Part shown: positions 1 through 9,509 of the stretch, piece after piece
Position numbering within the stretch: the first letter of the stretch is position 1
Layout: every line of letters begins with the position of its first letter
From: Priestia aryabhattai B8W22
GTDB lineage: Bacteria > Bacillota > Bacilli > Bacillales > Bacillaceae_H
Assembly: GCF_000956595.1 (NCBI RefSeq)
Contig: NZ_JYOO01000002.1
Coordinates: 124,001 to 188,000 of the forward strand
Direction of reading: 5' to 3'
DNA length: 64,000 nt
Position numbers and translations under genes: made by a program
Notes under the pieces: model-generated
What the model saw: the letters and a program-made list of their open reading frames with translations, nothing else
The model's database searches: none
What the model was told of the DNA's origin: nothing

Positions 1-320
1 AGCAATGATTCAATTCGATTACCATAATCAATTGATTCATCAAACTCAAACGTAATTTCAGGTGTTTTACGTAAGCGAATGCGCTGACCGATTTCTGAGC
101 GGATAAATCCCTTTGCTTTCGCAAGGCCTTTTAACGTATTCTCACGCTGTTCAGCATCTCCTAAAACAGAGATATAAACTTTCGCTTGCTGTAAATCGCC
201 TGATACTTGAACATCTGTTACAGTCACAAAACCGATGCGCGGATCCTTGATTTTACGATTTAAAATCTCGCCCATCTCTTTTTTCATTTGTTCTCCGACT
301 CTAGTTGCTCTTATGTTCAT
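1..320 (-). CDS. rbfA: Ribosome-binding factor A, 3' end cut by window edge
   Basis: Cold-shock and maturation factor of the 30S subunit; it binds near helix 1 of 16S rRNA during late assembly. The reading frame opens with ATG at 318-320, behind an AGGGGTGA ribosome binding site, and runs without a stop to the window edge. It gives 106 codons with family-typical sequence: [11 protein letters not shown] at the start, then [12 protein letters not shown] and the [11 protein letters not shown] strand. The family is usually about 115-120 residues, so roughly ten C-terminal residues lie outside. It is the last gene seen of the rimP-nusA-infB operon and follows ylxP by 14 bases. Identification is firm. 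Confidence 0.95.
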   Translation of the reverse strand, partial: MNIRATRVGEQMKKEMGEILNRKIKDPRIGFVTVTDVQVSGDLQQAKVYISVLGDAEQRENTLKGLAKAKGFIRSEIGQRIRLRKTPEITFEFDESIDYGNRIESL

Positions 321-334
321 CTGTGTCACCCCTT

Positions 335-613
335 TTATAACCAATCAAAAGTTGTAATGGTACGTTCAATCTCTGGAAAAGAATCGATCAAGCTTAGCGC
401 TTTTTGCAGTTCTTGTTCCGTTGTGACACGGCTAGATGAGACTGCGACAATGCTAATTTTTGTTCGTTGCCACACATCTTGAAAATCAGTTTCCGAAACC
501 GATACGTTAAACCGCTGCTTCAAGCGCATCAAGATGCGCTGAAGCACGGCACGTTTTTCTTTAAGAGAAGCAGCATCATAAATTAAGCATTCACACTCCA
601 CTAGTCCAATCAT
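335..613 (-). CDS. ylxP: YlxP family protein (DUF503)
   Basis: Small 92-residue protein of the DUF503/YlxP family, found next to infB and rbfA across Firmicutes. The sequence begins [26 protein letters not shown], with the typical SLKEKR motif at residues 16-21, followed by a ferredoxin-like alternation of strands and helices. Its biochemical role is not known to me; conserved location between infB and rbfA suggests a part in 30S maturation or translation initiation (inference). The start overlaps the stop region of infB by four bases, so the two are probably translationally coupled. Confidence 0.9.
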   Translation of the reverse strand: MIGLVECECLIYDAASLKEKRAVLQRILMRLKQRFNVSVSETDFQDVWQRTKISIVAVSSSRVTTEQELQKALSLIDSFPEIERTITTFDWL

Positions 614-2481
614 TTAGGATCAATTTGCTCCATTACATATGCTTCAATAATATCTCCTTCTTTAATATCATTGAAGTTTTTAATTGTAATACCACACTCA
701 TATCCTTGAGCGACTTCTTTTGCATCGTCTTTAAAGCGTTTTAGCACATCTACTTCGCCTTCAAAGATAACAATTCCGTCACGGATTAAACGAATTCCAC
801 TGTTACGCGTAATTTTACCGTCTGTTACGTAACTTCCTGCGATTGTACCAACTTTTGATACTTTGAATGTTTGACGTACTTCCACTTGACCGATGATTTT
901 TTCAGCAAACTCAGGATCAAGCATTCCTTTCATCGCAGATTCAATTTCTTCAATTACTTTATAAATAATGCGGTGAAGACGAATATCTACGTTTTCTACG
1001 TCAGCTGTACGTTTTGCTCCAGCATCTGGACGAACGTTAAATCCGATAACGATTGCGTTAGAAGCAGTTGCAAGAATGATATCAGATTCTGTAATTGCAC
1101 CTACACCCGTATGGATAATACGAACATTTACACCCTCTACATCAATCTTTTGAAGAGCAGCAGCCAATGCTTCTACAGAACCTTGTACGTCTGCTTTTAC
1201 GATAAGGTTTAAGTCTTTCATTTCACCTTGTTTAATTTTTTCAAATAAATCATCTAAGCTTACGCGAGATTTTTCACCGCGCTGTTGTTCAAGCTGCTTT
1301 TGAGCACGAGCTTCTCCGATTTGACGAGCTGTTTTCTCATCTTCAAACACTAAGAAACGATCTCCAGCTAATGGAACTTCGTTTAAGCCAGTAATCTCAA
1401 CCGGAGTAGATGGTCCTACTTCCTTCACACGGCGGCCGATATCATTTACCATTGCGCGAACGCGGCCAAACGTATTTCCGACTACGATTGGATCACCTAC
1501 GCGTAGTGTACCAGTTTGAACAAGAAGCGTTGCTACAGACCCACGGCCTTTATCTAGCTGTGCTTCTACAACTGTACCTGCTGCACGACGGTTAGGATTT
1601 GCTTTTAACTCTTCTACTTCACTTACAAGTAAAATCATTTCAAGCAATTGATCGATACCTTCACCTGAAATGGCTGAAAGCTTACAGAAGATTGTTTCTC
1701 CGCCCCACTCTTCAGCTACAAGGCCGTGCTCCATTAGTTCTTGCATAACGCGATCTGGATTTGCTGCTTCTTTATCCATTTTGTTAACCGCAACAATAAT
1801 TGGCACTTCTGCCGCTTTTGCATGGTTAATCGCTTCAATTGTTTGAGGCATTACACCATCGTCTGCTGCCACAACAAGGATTGTAATATCCGTTACTTGC
1901 GCACCACGAGCACGCATCGTTGTAAATGCAGCATGCCCTGGTGTATCAAGGAATGTAATTTTCTTTTCGTCAACTACAACTTGATAAGCACCGATATGCT
2001 GCGTGATACCGCCTGCTTCTGCAGCCGTTACTTTTGTGTTACGAATAGAGTCAAGAAGCGTCGTTTTACCGTGGTCAACGTGACCCATGATTGTAACAAC
2101 TGGAGGACGCACTTGAAGGTCTTTTTCGTCATCAATGATTTCTAATGATTCGAAAGCAGTGTCATCTACTACTACTTCTTCTTCAACTTCTACACCGTAT
2201 TCTCCGGCAATTAATTCGATAGAATCTTTATCTAACTCTTGGTTAATTGTTGCCATTACACCAAGCATAAATAATTTTTTAATAATTTCAGAAGGCTCTT
2301 TGCCTAATTCTTTTGCTAACTCAGAAACCGTTAAGCTTCCGACAAACGTTACTTTTTCCGGTAACTCTTTTGCAGCTGCTGGAGCTGGTCTACCTTTTGG
2401 TGCCTGTGACTTTTGTGCCTGTGGCTTTTTGTTACCTTTATTGTTTCCTTTGTTAGCTGTTGATTTTGTATTTTTATTCAA
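610..2481 (-). CDS. infB: Translation initiation factor IF-2, short form
   Basis: GTPase that places initiator fMet-tRNA on the 30S subunit and promotes subunit joining. The chosen TTG start (2481) has GGGGGTG six bases upstream; an ATG at 2496 is in frame but has no ribosome binding site and would add five residues. From the TTG the protein is 623 residues. It has a short basic Lys/Asn/Pro-rich tail, one IF2_N domain at about 45-100, the G domain (GHVDHGKT near 133-140, DTPGH, NKMD), then domains II-IV. B. subtilis IF2 is about 716 residues and starts with an extra subdomain (MRVYEYAK type) that is absent here. The upstream gene's stop lies just 20 bases before the TTG, so no coding sequence for that part exists. 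The product corresponds to the internally initiated IF2-beta form known from B. subtilis. Confidence 0.95.
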   Translation of the reverse strand: MNKNTKSTANKGNNKGNKKPQAQKSQAPKGRPAPAAAKELPEKVTFVGSLTVSELAKELGKEPSEIIKKLFMLGVMATINQELDKDSIELIAGEYGVEVEEEVVVDDTAFESLEIIDDEKDLQVRPPVVTIMGHVDHGKTTLLDSIRNTKVTAAEAGGITQHIGAYQVVVDEKKITFLDTPGHAAFTTMRARGAQVTDITILVVAADDGVMPQTIEAINHAKAAEVPIIVAVNKMDKEAANPDRVMQELMEHGLVAEEWGGETIFCKLSAISGEGIDQLLEMILLVSEVEELKANPNRRAAGTVVEAQLDKGRGSVATLLVQTGTLRVGDPIVVGNTFGRVRAMVNDIGRRVKEVGPSTPVEITGLNEVPLAGDRFLVFEDEKTARQIGEARAQKQLEQQRGEKSRVSLDDLFEKIKQGEMKDLNLIVKADVQGSVEALAAALQKIDVEGVNVRIIHTGVGAITESDIILATASNAIVIGFNVRPDAGAKRTADVENVDIRLHRIIYKVIEEIESAMKGMLDPEFAEKIIGQVEVRQTFKVSKVGTIAGSYVTDGKITRNSGIRLIRDGIVIFEGEVDVLKRFKDDAKEVAQGYECGITIKNFNDIKEGDIIEAYVMEQIDPK

Positions 2482-2500
2482 TACTTTCACCCCCATAAAA

Positions 2501-2800
2501 TTAACCGAGCATCGTTGTTAGCTTTTTAGCAAACCCCTCGTCCGTAACGGCTACCACAACTCGAGCATCTTTACCAATCGCTTGACCTAGCGTGTAGCGA
2601 TCGGGAACGATTCTAACCGGAACGTTGTAGTAAGAACATTTATCCGTTACTTTTTTCTTTGTGTTTTCAGACGCATCGCTTGCTAAAAGTACTAACTTTG
2701 CTTTTTGTTTCCGAACTTCTCTAACCACAAGTTCTTCTCCAGAAATCAATTTGCGTGCACGGTTTGCAAGCCCTAAAAAAGAGATCCACTGTTCATTCAT
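2501..2800 (-). CDS. rplGA: L7Ae-family ribosomal protein YlxQ (RplGA)
   Basis: 99-residue member of the L7Ae/L30e/S12e family, proteins that bind kink-turn RNA. Visible family features are the N-terminal [19 protein letters not shown] stretch, the central [16 protein letters not shown] segment with the RNA-contacting Asn and Lys residues, and the C-terminal [23 protein letters not shown] helix and strand. The gene sits between rnpM(ylxR) and infB; its ATG overlaps the ylxR stop codon, pointing to coupled translation. It is probably a ribosome-associated or RNA-binding accessory protein; the exact RNA target in the cell cannot be read from sequence. Confidence 0.92.
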   Translation of the reverse strand: MNEQWISFLGLANRARKLISGEELVVREVRKQKAKLVLLASDASENTKKKVTDKCSYYNVPVRIVPDRYTLGQAIGKDARVVVAVTDEGFAKKLTTMLG

Positions 2801-3081
2801 TAGCGTGACTGTTTCTCCTTTTCTACAAGCGCTAGCAACTCTTCATAAACCGCTTCATCTATTGACGCGCCTAAATGTGTCGAAAGCACATTTTTCTTTT
2901 TTGCCAATAAAATTGCTTCTTTATCCTTGCTTACATAAGCTCCGCGCCCGGACTTTTTACCCGTTACATCAACTGAAACGTCGCCTTCTTTTGAGCGTAC
3001 AACGCGTACTAGCTCTTTTTTAGGCTTCATTTCTCCAGTGGCCACACATTTTCGCATCGGGACTTTTTTACGATTGTTCAC
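2800..3081 (-). CDS. ylxR: YlxR / RnpM, RNase P modulator
   Basis: 93-residue YlxR-family protein with the diagnostic [19 protein letters not shown] segment near residues 10-30 and the GRGAYVSKD loop near 45-53. The family is known as an RNA-binding protein; in Bacillus it has been described as a modulator of RNase P (RnpM). The start is GTG at 3081, behind GAGGTGA, and matches the N-terminus of homologues (MNxRKKxPxRKC). It lies 13 bases downstream of nusA and abuts ylxQ, inside the nusA-infB operon. Confidence 0.92.
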   Translation of the reverse strand: MNNRKKVPMRKCVATGEMKPKKELVRVVRSKEGDVSVDVTGKKSGRGAYVSKDKEAILLAKKKNVLSTHLGASIDEAVYEELLALVEKEKQSR

Positions 3082-3094
3082 CTTGGCTCACCTC

Positions 3095-4207
3095 TTATTC
3101 CATATCTTCATCTGAATCAAATGCATGTTGACTTACTAGCATATCATCGCTGTTTTTTACAACCATACCTTCTTGCTCAGCTTCTGATTGACTTTTGATA
3201 TCAATTTTCCAGCCTGTCAGCTTAGCAGCTAGACGTGCATTTTGTCCACGTTTACCAATTGCAAGTGAAAGCTGATAGTCAGGAACGATAACAGTTGTTG
3301 CTTTTTCATTTTCATCTACAATCACATCTACTACCTTAGATGGACTTAAAGCATTGGCAACAAATTCAACCGGGTCATTTGACCAGCGAACGATGTCAAT
3401 TTTTTCGCCTTTTAGTTCATTCACAACAGCCTGTACGCGCTGACCTTTTGGCCCAACACAAGAACCGACCGGATCTACTTCAGCATACTCAGAATGAACG
3501 GAGATTTTTGAACGGTCTCCAGCTTCGCGAGCTACTGATTTTAATTCAACTGTACCGTCATAGATTTCCGGTACTTCTTTTTCGAAAAGACGTTTTAAAA
3601 GACCTGGGTGCGTACGTGAAACGTAGATTTGTGGTCCTTTTGTTGTTTTTTCTACTTTCGTAATATACACTTTAATACGATCATGAGGTTTATATTGCTC
3701 ATTTGGCATTTGCTCGCTTTGAGGAAGCAATGCTTCAATTTTGCCAAGGCTCACGTAAATGAAGCGAGAATCTTGACGCTGAACAATACCTGTCATAATA
3801 TCTTCTTCACGATCGCTGAACTCTGAGTAGATAACGCCGCGCTCCGCCTCACGAACACGCTGTGTAACAACTTGTTTTGCTGTTTGAGCCGCGATGCGTC
3901 CAAAGTCTTTTGGCGTTACTTCGATTTCAACCACATCGTCTAGCTGGAAGTTAGGGTTGATTGTTTGTGCTTCTTCAACCGAAATTTCCAGACGTGGATC
4001 ATATACTTCATCAACCACATCTTTGCGAGCAAACACGCGCATTGAACCTCTTTCTAAATTTAAATCAACGCGTACGTTTTGCGCTTGGTTAAAGTTGCGT
4101 TTGTAAGCAGAAATTAGCGCTGCTTCAATTGCTTCAATAATTACATCTTTGCTAATGCCTTTCTCTTTTTCAAGAATGACTAAGGCATCAAATAACTCAC
4201 TGCTCAT
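3095..4207 (-). CDS. nusA: Transcription termination/antitermination factor NusA
   Basis: NusA binds RNA polymerase and nascent RNA, promoting pausing and intrinsic termination. The 370-residue length matches the Bacillus form, which lacks the C-terminal acidic repeats of E. coli. Domains in order: N-terminal polymerase-binding domain (about 1-125), S1 domain (about 135-200), KH1 and KH2 (about 200-345). KH2 ends with LSLAIGKRGQNARLAAKLTG, the GxxG-type RNA-binding loop, and SCVGPKGQRVQAV marks KH1. The tail is short and acidic. It lies in the rimP-nusA operon; the leader upstream of rimP contains competing hairpins, consistent with the attenuation autoregulation reported for the B. subtilis operon. 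Confidence 0.97.
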   Translation of the reverse strand: MSSELFDALVILEKEKGISKDVIIEAIEAALISAYKRNFNQAQNVRVDLNLERGSMRVFARKDVVDEVYDPRLEISVEEAQTINPNFQLDDVVEIEVTPKDFGRIAAQTAKQVVTQRVREAERGVIYSEFSDREEDIMTGIVQRQDSRFIYVSLGKIEALLPQSEQMPNEQYKPHDRIKVYITKVEKTTKGPQIYVSRTHPGLLKRLFEKEVPEIYDGTVELKSVAREAGDRSKISVHSEYAEVDPVGSCVGPKGQRVQAVVNELKGEKIDIVRWSNDPVEFVANALSPSKVVDVIVDENEKATTVIVPDYQLSLAIGKRGQNARLAAKLTGWKIDIKSQSEAEQEGMVVKNSDDMLVSQHAFDSDEDME

Positions 4208-4244
4208 CGTTGGATAATCCCCCTTTAATATTGGCCCCTACACA

Positions 4245-4715
4245 TTAAAATACAATCGCTAATCGAGCAAAAGCGACTTTGTCATATGGTAAAATCACCG
4301 TTTTTGTGCGTGTTTTGATACGAATAGATAATGTGACAGTTTCTCCGTCAAATGATTGTAATTCGCCTTCAAATTCTTTTGCACCTTCAATTGGTTCATA
4401 TGTTTTTATGTATACATGCTTACCAATTGCACGTTCAAAATCTTTATCTTTTTTTAATGGGCGTTCCGCACCAGGCGATGATACTTCTAAAAAATAATTA
4501 TGAGGGATTGGATCTACTGCATCCATTTTCTCACTCAATTTTTCACTTACGGCTCCGCAGTCTTCGATATCCACGCCGGTATCAGAGTCGATAAACACAC
4601 GTAAAAACCATTCTTTTCCTTCTTTTACGTATTCAATCTCAACAAGCTCTAAATTCATTTCCTCTAAGATAGGGGAAACCATTTCTTCCACTGTTTGTTT
4701 CACATTTTTACTCAT
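4245..4715 (-). CDS. rimP: Ribosome maturation factor RimP
   Basis: Assembly factor needed for 30S maturation, formerly YlxS. From the ATG at 4715 (ribosome binding site GAAGGGAGG) the protein has 156 residues, the usual length. It shows the two-domain family pattern: an N-terminal alpha/beta domain containing [20 protein letters not shown] and [18 protein letters not shown], the conserved [14 protein letters not shown] hinge near residue 85, then an SH3-like C-terminal domain. An upstream in-frame ATG at 4742 would add nine residues but has no ribosome binding site. First gene of the nusA-infB operon, 37 bases upstream of nusA. Confidence 0.95.
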   Translation of the reverse strand: MSKNVKQTVEEMVSPILEEMNLELVEIEYVKEGKEWFLRVFIDSDTGVDIEDCGAVSEKLSEKMDAVDPIPHNYFLEVSSPGAERPLKKDKDFERAIGKHVYIKTYEPIEGAKEFEGELQSFDGETVTLSIRIKTRTKTVILPYDKVAFARLAIVF

Positions 4716-4781
4716 TCTAATCCTCCCTTCGAGACATTGCATGGTATGTTTAGGTTACGCGTTTTTTATGTCTCTTATATC

Positions 4782-4847
4782 AAAAAAGAGTGGTTTATTT
4801 GCTATTTTTATTTTGCACTCTATAAGAGGTCTAACCTACTAGAGTGG
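4782..4847 (-). promoter_or_regulatory. Candidate attenuator leader of the rimP-nusA operon
   Basis: Three complementary segments are read in the transcript upstream of rimP. Segment 1 is CACTCTA (4846-4840), segment 2 is TAGAGTG (4822-4816), and segment 3 is CACTCT followed by five more T (4792-4782). Segments 1 and 2 form a 7-bp hairpin with an inner AGGU/ACCU pairing. Segment 2 can instead pair with segment 3 over six base pairs, giving a weak hairpin directly followed by a U-run. This is the layout of an attenuator with an antiterminator. A weak stem plus U-tract fits NusA-dependent termination, and NusA autoregulation by attenuation is known for the B. subtilis operon. Confidence 0.5.
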
Positions 4848-4919
4848 AAATGTTGTCATTTGTATTGCAGGATTTTAAACGTCACATAATAAATCAATCA
4901 TGGTGATTGAAAAATCTAC

Positions 4920-4954
4920 AGAAAAAACGAATCATGCTAGAAGCCGATTCGTTC
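4920..4954 (-). terminator. Terminator downstream of polC (second hairpin)
   Basis: Perfect 8-bp stem AACGAATC/GATTCGTT (4926-4933 with 4946-4953) containing an inner GCT/AGC pairing. On the minus strand it is followed by TTTTTT (4927-4922). It closes the polC transcript about 125 bases past the stop codon. Between it and the rimP leader (4848-4919) I see nothing but AT-rich sequence that must hold the rimP promoter. Confidence 0.8.
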
Positions 4955-4992
4955 TCCATACTACTTACTATGTCAGTAAGTTCATATCAATA

Positions 4993-5020
4993 AGAAAGAG
5001 CGGGTTTCCCCACTCTTTCT
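4993..5020 (-). terminator. Terminator-like hairpin downstream of polC (first hairpin)
   Basis: Stem AGAAAGAG/CTCTTTCT (4993-5000 with 5013-5020), extended inward by GGG/CCC across one mismatch, loop TTTC. On the minus strand the stem runs into CTTATT, a poor U-tract, so it may act as a 3'-end stabilising hairpin or a weak terminator in tandem with the stronger one at 4920-4954. Confidence 0.55.
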
Positions 5021-5080
5021 CGTCCGTATCCTTAGCATTTCCACAATTACTATATCATAACCGCTTATTTTATGCAAATG

Positions 5081-8000
5081 TTAGAAAAGAGAAAGCTGGT
5101 TCTGATCAGGTAATGATTCAAGGCATCCGTGGTTGTCTAGATACTCTAAAATCGTCTTTGATACTTTGCCTCGCTGCTGCAAGTCTTCTTTCGATAAAAA
5201 CTCTCCCGTTTCACGAGCTTTTACGATGTTCAGCGCTGCATTTGTGCCAAGACCGGGAATGGCATTAAACGGTGGAATTAAAGACGTGCCGTCAATTAAA
5301 AATTCGTCTGCGCTCGATTCATATAAATCTACTTTTTTAAATGAATAGCCTCGTTCGCACATTTCTAAAGAAAGCTCAAGCACCGTTAATAAGTTTTTCT
5401 CTTTAGGAGATGCATCTAACCCTTTGGCATTGATTTCTTCCATCTTCGCTCGAATGGCAGTTGAGCCTTTGATCATCGTATCAATATCAAAGTCATCTGC
5501 ACGAACCGTAAAGTATGCTGCGTAATAAAGAAGCGCGTGGTGCACTTTGAAATAAGCAATACGCACGGCCATCAATACATAAGCAGCCGCATGGGCTTTA
5601 GGGAACATATACTTAATCTTTTTACAAGAATCAATATACCAGTCCGGAACACCATTTTTGATCATTTCTTCTTCAAATTCAGGTGTTAGCCCTTTCCCTT
5701 TACGCACAGACTCCATAATTTTAAAGGCAAGTGAAGGTTCAAGACCTTGATAAATCAGATAAACCATGATGTCATCACGACAGCCGATTACTTCACTTAA
5801 GTTGCAAATATCATTGCGAATTAGCTCCTGCGCATTACCAAGCCATACGTCCGTCCCGTGCGACAGTCCCGAGATTTGAACAAGCTCTGAAAACGTCGTT
5901 GGCTTCGTATCTTCTAACATTTGACGCACAAAGCGCGTTCCAAATTCAGGTATGCCAAGCGTTCCTGTTTTACACATAATTTGCTCTTCTGTTACGCCAA
6001 GTGATTCCGTTCCGCTAAAAATTTTCATCACTTCAGGATCATCCGTCGGAATTGTTTTTGGATCAATTCCACTTAAATCTTGAAGCATACGAATCACGGT
6101 CGGATCATCGTGTCCGAGTATATCAAGTTTTAATAAATTATCATGAATCGAATGGAAGTCAAAATGAGTTGTTCTCCATTCGGAATTACGGTCGTCAGCT
6201 GGAAACTGGATCGGTGAAAAATCGAAAATATCCATATAGTCCGGTACAACAATAATTCCTCCTGGATGCTGACCGGTTGTACGTTTTACGCCCGTACATC
6301 CTGCTACTAAACGATCCACTTCTGCGTTTCGCAAATGTAAATCACGGTCACCAGCGTAGCCTTTTACATAGCCATAAGCTGTTTTTTCGGCAACTGTACC
6401 AATTGTTCCCGCCCGGTATACATTATCTTCTCCAAACAGTACTTTTGTATAGTTATGAGCTCGCGGCTGATACTCTCCGGAGAAGTTCAAATCGATATCG
6501 GGAACCTTGTCTCCCTTGAACCCTAAGAACGTTTCAAATGGAATATCGTGTCCATCTTTAATAAACGGTACGCCACAGTCATCGCAGCTTTTGTCCGGCA
6601 AATCGAATCCAGAACCGACGGAACCGTCATTAAAAAACTCGGATTTCTTACATTTTGGACATACATAATGCGGCGGCAGTGGGTTTACTTCTGTAATTTC
6701 CGTCATCGTCGCCACAAATGAAGACCCTACGGAACCACGTGAACCAACTAAGTAACCATCATTTAATGATTTTTTAACGAGTTTATGCGAGATCAAGTAA
6801 ATAACGGCAAACCCGTGGCCGATAATACTTTTCAACTCTTTCTCTAGACGAGCTTCTACTACTTCAGGCAGCTCTTCACCGTAGATGCTGCGTGCCATCG
6901 CATAGCTCATTTCACGCATTTCTTCGTCGGCACCTTCAATTTTCGGGGTATATAAATCATCTTTAATTGGTTTAATATCATCAATCATATCGGCTATTTT
7001 TTGCGTATTATGAACGACAATTTCTTTCGCTTTACTCCCATCTAAAAATGAAAAACAATTCAGCATCTCATCCGTTGATCTAAAGTGAACATCCGGCAGC
7101 TGATGACGGTTTAACGGGTTAGCCCCGCCTTGTGAACCAATTAAAATTTTTCGGTAAATTTTGTCTTCCGGATTGAGATAGTGAACATTTCCTGTTGCTA
7201 CAACCGGCTTTCCAAGCTTTTCACCAAGCTTCACAATATTGCTAATAATATCTTTTAAGGCTTTCTCATCTCGCACTAAATCTAGTTCAATTAAGTGCTT
7301 GTAATTGTCAGGAGGCTGTACTTCGATGTAATCATAAAATTCAGCTGCTCCTTCTACTTCATCAATTCCTTTTTGCATCATGCCTTCGAATACTTCGCCT
7401 CGGTCACATGCGGTTCCAATCAAGATGCCTTCTCGATATTTGTCGAGCTGAGATCTTGGAATTCGCGGAACTCGATAAAAGTAATTTAAATGAGAAATCG
7501 AAACGAGTTTAAATAGATTTTTTAATCCTACGTCGTTTTGTGCTAAAAGCGTCGCATGATAAGGACGGGCCCGCTGATATGCATTCCCTTCTCCCATATA
7601 ATCATTTAAGCGATCGTGCATTGTAATTTCACGTTCAAATGCATCTTTCAGCATTTTATTTAACAAATAGCCGGTTGTTTCCGCATCATAAATCGCGCGG
7701 TGATGCTGCACAAGTTCAATATCAAACTTTTTAGCAAGAGTATTCAAACGATGATTTTTCATATGCGGATACAAAAACCTTCCGAGTTCAAGCGTATCAA
7801 TGACGCCGTTAGCTGCTTTTTCTAATCCGATTTTTTGCAGTCCCATATTTAAAAATCCCATATCAAAGCTTGCATTATGAGCGACTAAAATACTGTCGCC
7901 CATCCACTCGTGAAAATCACGAAGTACTTCTGAGATTTCAGGCGCATTTTGGACCATATCATCTGTAATACCTGTCAGCTCAATTGTTGTTGCAGACAGA

Positions 8001-9391
8001 GGATGATGAGGATTTGCAAACCGTTCAAATCGATCGATGATTTCCCCTTCTTTCATCTTCACGGCAGCAAGTTCAATAATGGTATCGTATACGGCTGACA
8101 AACCGGTTGTTTCGACGTCAAATACTACGTAAGTTGCTTCTGTCAAATCCACATGCTTCGGATTATAGGCAATCGGCACGCCGTCGTCTACTAAATTAAC
8201 TTCCACTCCGTACAGTATTTTAATGCCGTTCTTTTTCCCCGCTCCATATGCTTCAGGAAACGACTGTGCAACCGCGTGATCAGTTATCGCTACAGCCGGA
8301 TGTCCCCATTTTTTGGCTTGTCCGACTAAAGCTCCAACAGATGAAACGGCATCCATTTGACTCATTGGCGTATGCAAGTGAAGCTCCACACGCTTTTCAT
8401 CTTCAGGCGCTGTATCCTGTCTAGCAGGACCGGTAATCTCGTTGACATCATTTCCAATCATAACTAGATCACGGACAAATGTATCGTTTTGTACACTTCC
8501 GCGAACCTTTACCCACATTCCTTTTTTAATCGCTTGAAGTAAAGGAATATCTTCTTTGTCACGTGAAAACATTTTAACCATAATAGAGTTTGTATAATCT
8601 GTCACTTTAAAAATAAGAAGCGTACGTCCGCTTCGTAATTCTCTAGTTTCTGCATCAAATACGTATCCTTCAACGGCAATTCGCTTTTCTTCATCCACAA
8701 TGGAGTCTAGGCGAACCGTCTCGTCTTTAATCGTATATCCAATTGTAAGCGGACCTTTTGGTAGGTCTGGCCCATCACTTTTTTCATTTTCTTTATTTTG
8801 CATTTCTGTGATGGCTTGTAATACTTTTTCTGTATCTTCTTGTTTTCGTTGCTCTACAAACTGCTGAAATGCTTCTTCTGAATGTACAACTTCCGTTATT
8901 AGCTGAAGGTTCGGAAACCCATAGGACGCATACTGATCAGCAATTAACTGACTGTACTTTTTACGTAAAGCCGTTCCTTCTGCATCATGTCGTGCGTTCA
9001 CAATCAATTTGGCACCGTTCAATCTCGGCATTTGATCTTGTAAAAGCGACTGTAAAAGCGGAGATATGCCCTGCATTTCTCCAATACAATGCTTCCAATA
9101 CGACTGTACATGCTCTTCCGTACATTCTTTATTAACGGTTTGAATAGAAAAAGAAACACTCGCAATATGAGAAAAAGCTGAAGACATGCGAGCATGGAAT
9201 AACTCATAGATCTCAAAAGGTAATAACCCTTCTAAAGAAAAATGAAAATGCCATTTTTTTTGTTCTTTCTGAATGACGAGCTTTTCAATCGCTGCGTTTT
9301 CAAAGTAAGGAACAATTTGATCACTCGTCAGCTCTAACTGCTGCAGCAGCAACTTAAAACGCTCTTTTTTTCCTAGCGTTTGTGCTTCCAA
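5081..9391 (-). CDS. polC: DNA polymerase III alpha subunit, PolC type
   Basis: Replicative polymerase of low-GC Firmicutes with built-in proofreading. Length 1436 residues, the same as B. subtilis within one residue. Domains in order: N-terminal tau-binding region (about 1-200), OB fold (about 215-320), PHP domain with HLHT near residue 335, a DEDD 3'-5' exonuclease inserted into it (FDVETTGL near 424, to about 590), then the PHP remainder and polymerase core. The core has a CPKC...CDDC zinc site near 905-940 and catalytic [11 protein letters not shown] near 965. The C-terminus has a helix-hairpin-helix and ends with LSLF, which fits a beta-clamp contact. Start is TTG with AAAGGAGG upstream. 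Single-gene transcript flanked by terminators. Confidence 0.98.
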   Translation of the reverse strand: MEAQTLGKKERFKLLLQQLELTSDQIVPYFENAAIEKLVIQKEQKKWHFHFSLEGLLPFEIYELFHARMSSAFSHIASVSFSIQTVNKECTEEHVQSYWKHCIGEMQGISPLLQSLLQDQMPRLNGAKLIVNARHDAEGTALRKKYSQLIADQYASYGFPNLQLITEVVHSEEAFQQFVEQRKQEDTEKVLQAITEMQNKENEKSDGPDLPKGPLTIGYTIKDETVRLDSIVDEEKRIAVEGYVFDAETRELRSGRTLLIFKVTDYTNSIMVKMFSRDKEDIPLLQAIKKGMWVKVRGSVQNDTFVRDLVMIGNDVNEITGPARQDTAPEDEKRVELHLHTPMSQMDAVSSVGALVGQAKKWGHPAVAITDHAVAQSFPEAYGAGKKNGIKILYGVEVNLVDDGVPIAYNPKHVDLTEATYVVFDVETTGLSAVYDTIIELAAVKMKEGEIIDRFERFANPHHPLSATTIELTGITDDMVQNAPEISEVLRDFHEWMGDSILVAHNASFDMGFLNMGLQKIGLEKAANGVIDTLELGRFLYPHMKNHRLNTLAKKFDIELVQHHRAIYDAETTGYLLNKMLKDAFEREITMHDRLNDYMGEGNAYQRARPYHATLLAQNDVGLKNLFKLVSISHLNYFYRVPRIPRSQLDKYREGILIGTACDRGEVFEGMMQKGIDEVEGAAEFYDYIEVQPPDNYKHLIELDLVRDEKALKDIISNIVKLGEKLGKPVVATGNVHYLNPEDKIYRKILIGSQGGANPLNRHQLPDVHFRSTDEMLNCFSFLDGSKAKEIVVHNTQKIADMIDDIKPIKDDLYTPKIEGADEEMREMSYAMARSIYGEELPEVVEARLEKELKSIIGHGFAVIYLISHKLVKKSLNDGYLVGSRGSVGSSFVATMTEITEVNPLPPHYVCPKCKKSEFFNDGSVGSGFDLPDKSCDDCGVPFIKDGHDIPFETFLGFKGDKVPDIDLNFSGEYQPRAHNYTKVLFGEDNVYRAGTIGTVAEKTAYGYVKGYAGDRDLHLRNAEVDRLVAGCTGVKRTTGQHPGGIIVVPDYMDIFDFSPIQFPADDRNSEWRTTHFDFHSIHDNLLKLDILGHDDPTVIRMLQDLSGIDPKTIPTDDPEVMKIFSGTESLGVTEEQIMCKTGTLGIPEFGTRFVRQMLEDTKPTTFSELVQISGLSHGTDVWLGNAQELIRNDICNLSEVIGCRDDIMVYLIYQGLEPSLAFKIMESVRKGKGLTPEFEEEMIKNGVPDWYIDSCKKIKYMFPKAHAAAYVLMAVRIAYFKVHHALLYYAAYFTVRADDFDIDTMIKGSTAIRAKMEEINAKGLDASPKEKNLLTVLELSLEMCERGYSFKKVDLYESSADEFLIDGTSLIPPFNAIPGLGTNAALNIVKARETGEFLSKEDLQQRGKVSKTILEYLDNHGCLESLPDQNQLSLF

Positions 9392-9425
9392 GTTTTCTGC
9401 CTCCTTTTATAAATGAGTGCAATCT

Positions 9426-9456
9426 ATTTTAACATAGATGACTTCTATTCTGTCAT
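9426..9456 (-). promoter_or_regulatory. Possible polC promoter, extended -10
   Basis: On the minus strand TGTTAAAAT (9434-9426) is an extended -10 element; ATGACA lies 19 bases upstream (9456-9451), a loose -35. It sits between the proS terminator and the polC ribosome binding site, where a promoter is required if the terminator is efficient. Confidence 0.45.
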
Positions 9457-9475
9457 ATGTTCTGTTTATAAACAT

Positions 9476-9505
9476 AAAAACAGCAGGGATACAAATCCCC
9501 GCTGC
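9476..9505 (-). terminator. proS terminator
   Basis: Minus-strand hairpin with arms AGCGGGGAT and ATCCCTGCT around a short loop, GC-rich, followed by TTTTT (9480-9476). It starts a few bases past the proS stop codon, as expected for a strong intrinsic terminator. Confidence 0.85.
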
Positions 9506-9509
9506 TTCA

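Noticed and set aside
2135-2521. 128-codon plus-strand frame opposite the infB start
   Set aside because: Mirror of infB codons with Ser/Thr-rich nonsense sequence. It does not supply the missing IF2 N-terminal subdomain.
4900-5268. 122-codon plus-strand frame over the polC end and terminators
   Set aside because: It runs through two terminator hairpins and into the reverse strand of polC, with no recognisable product.
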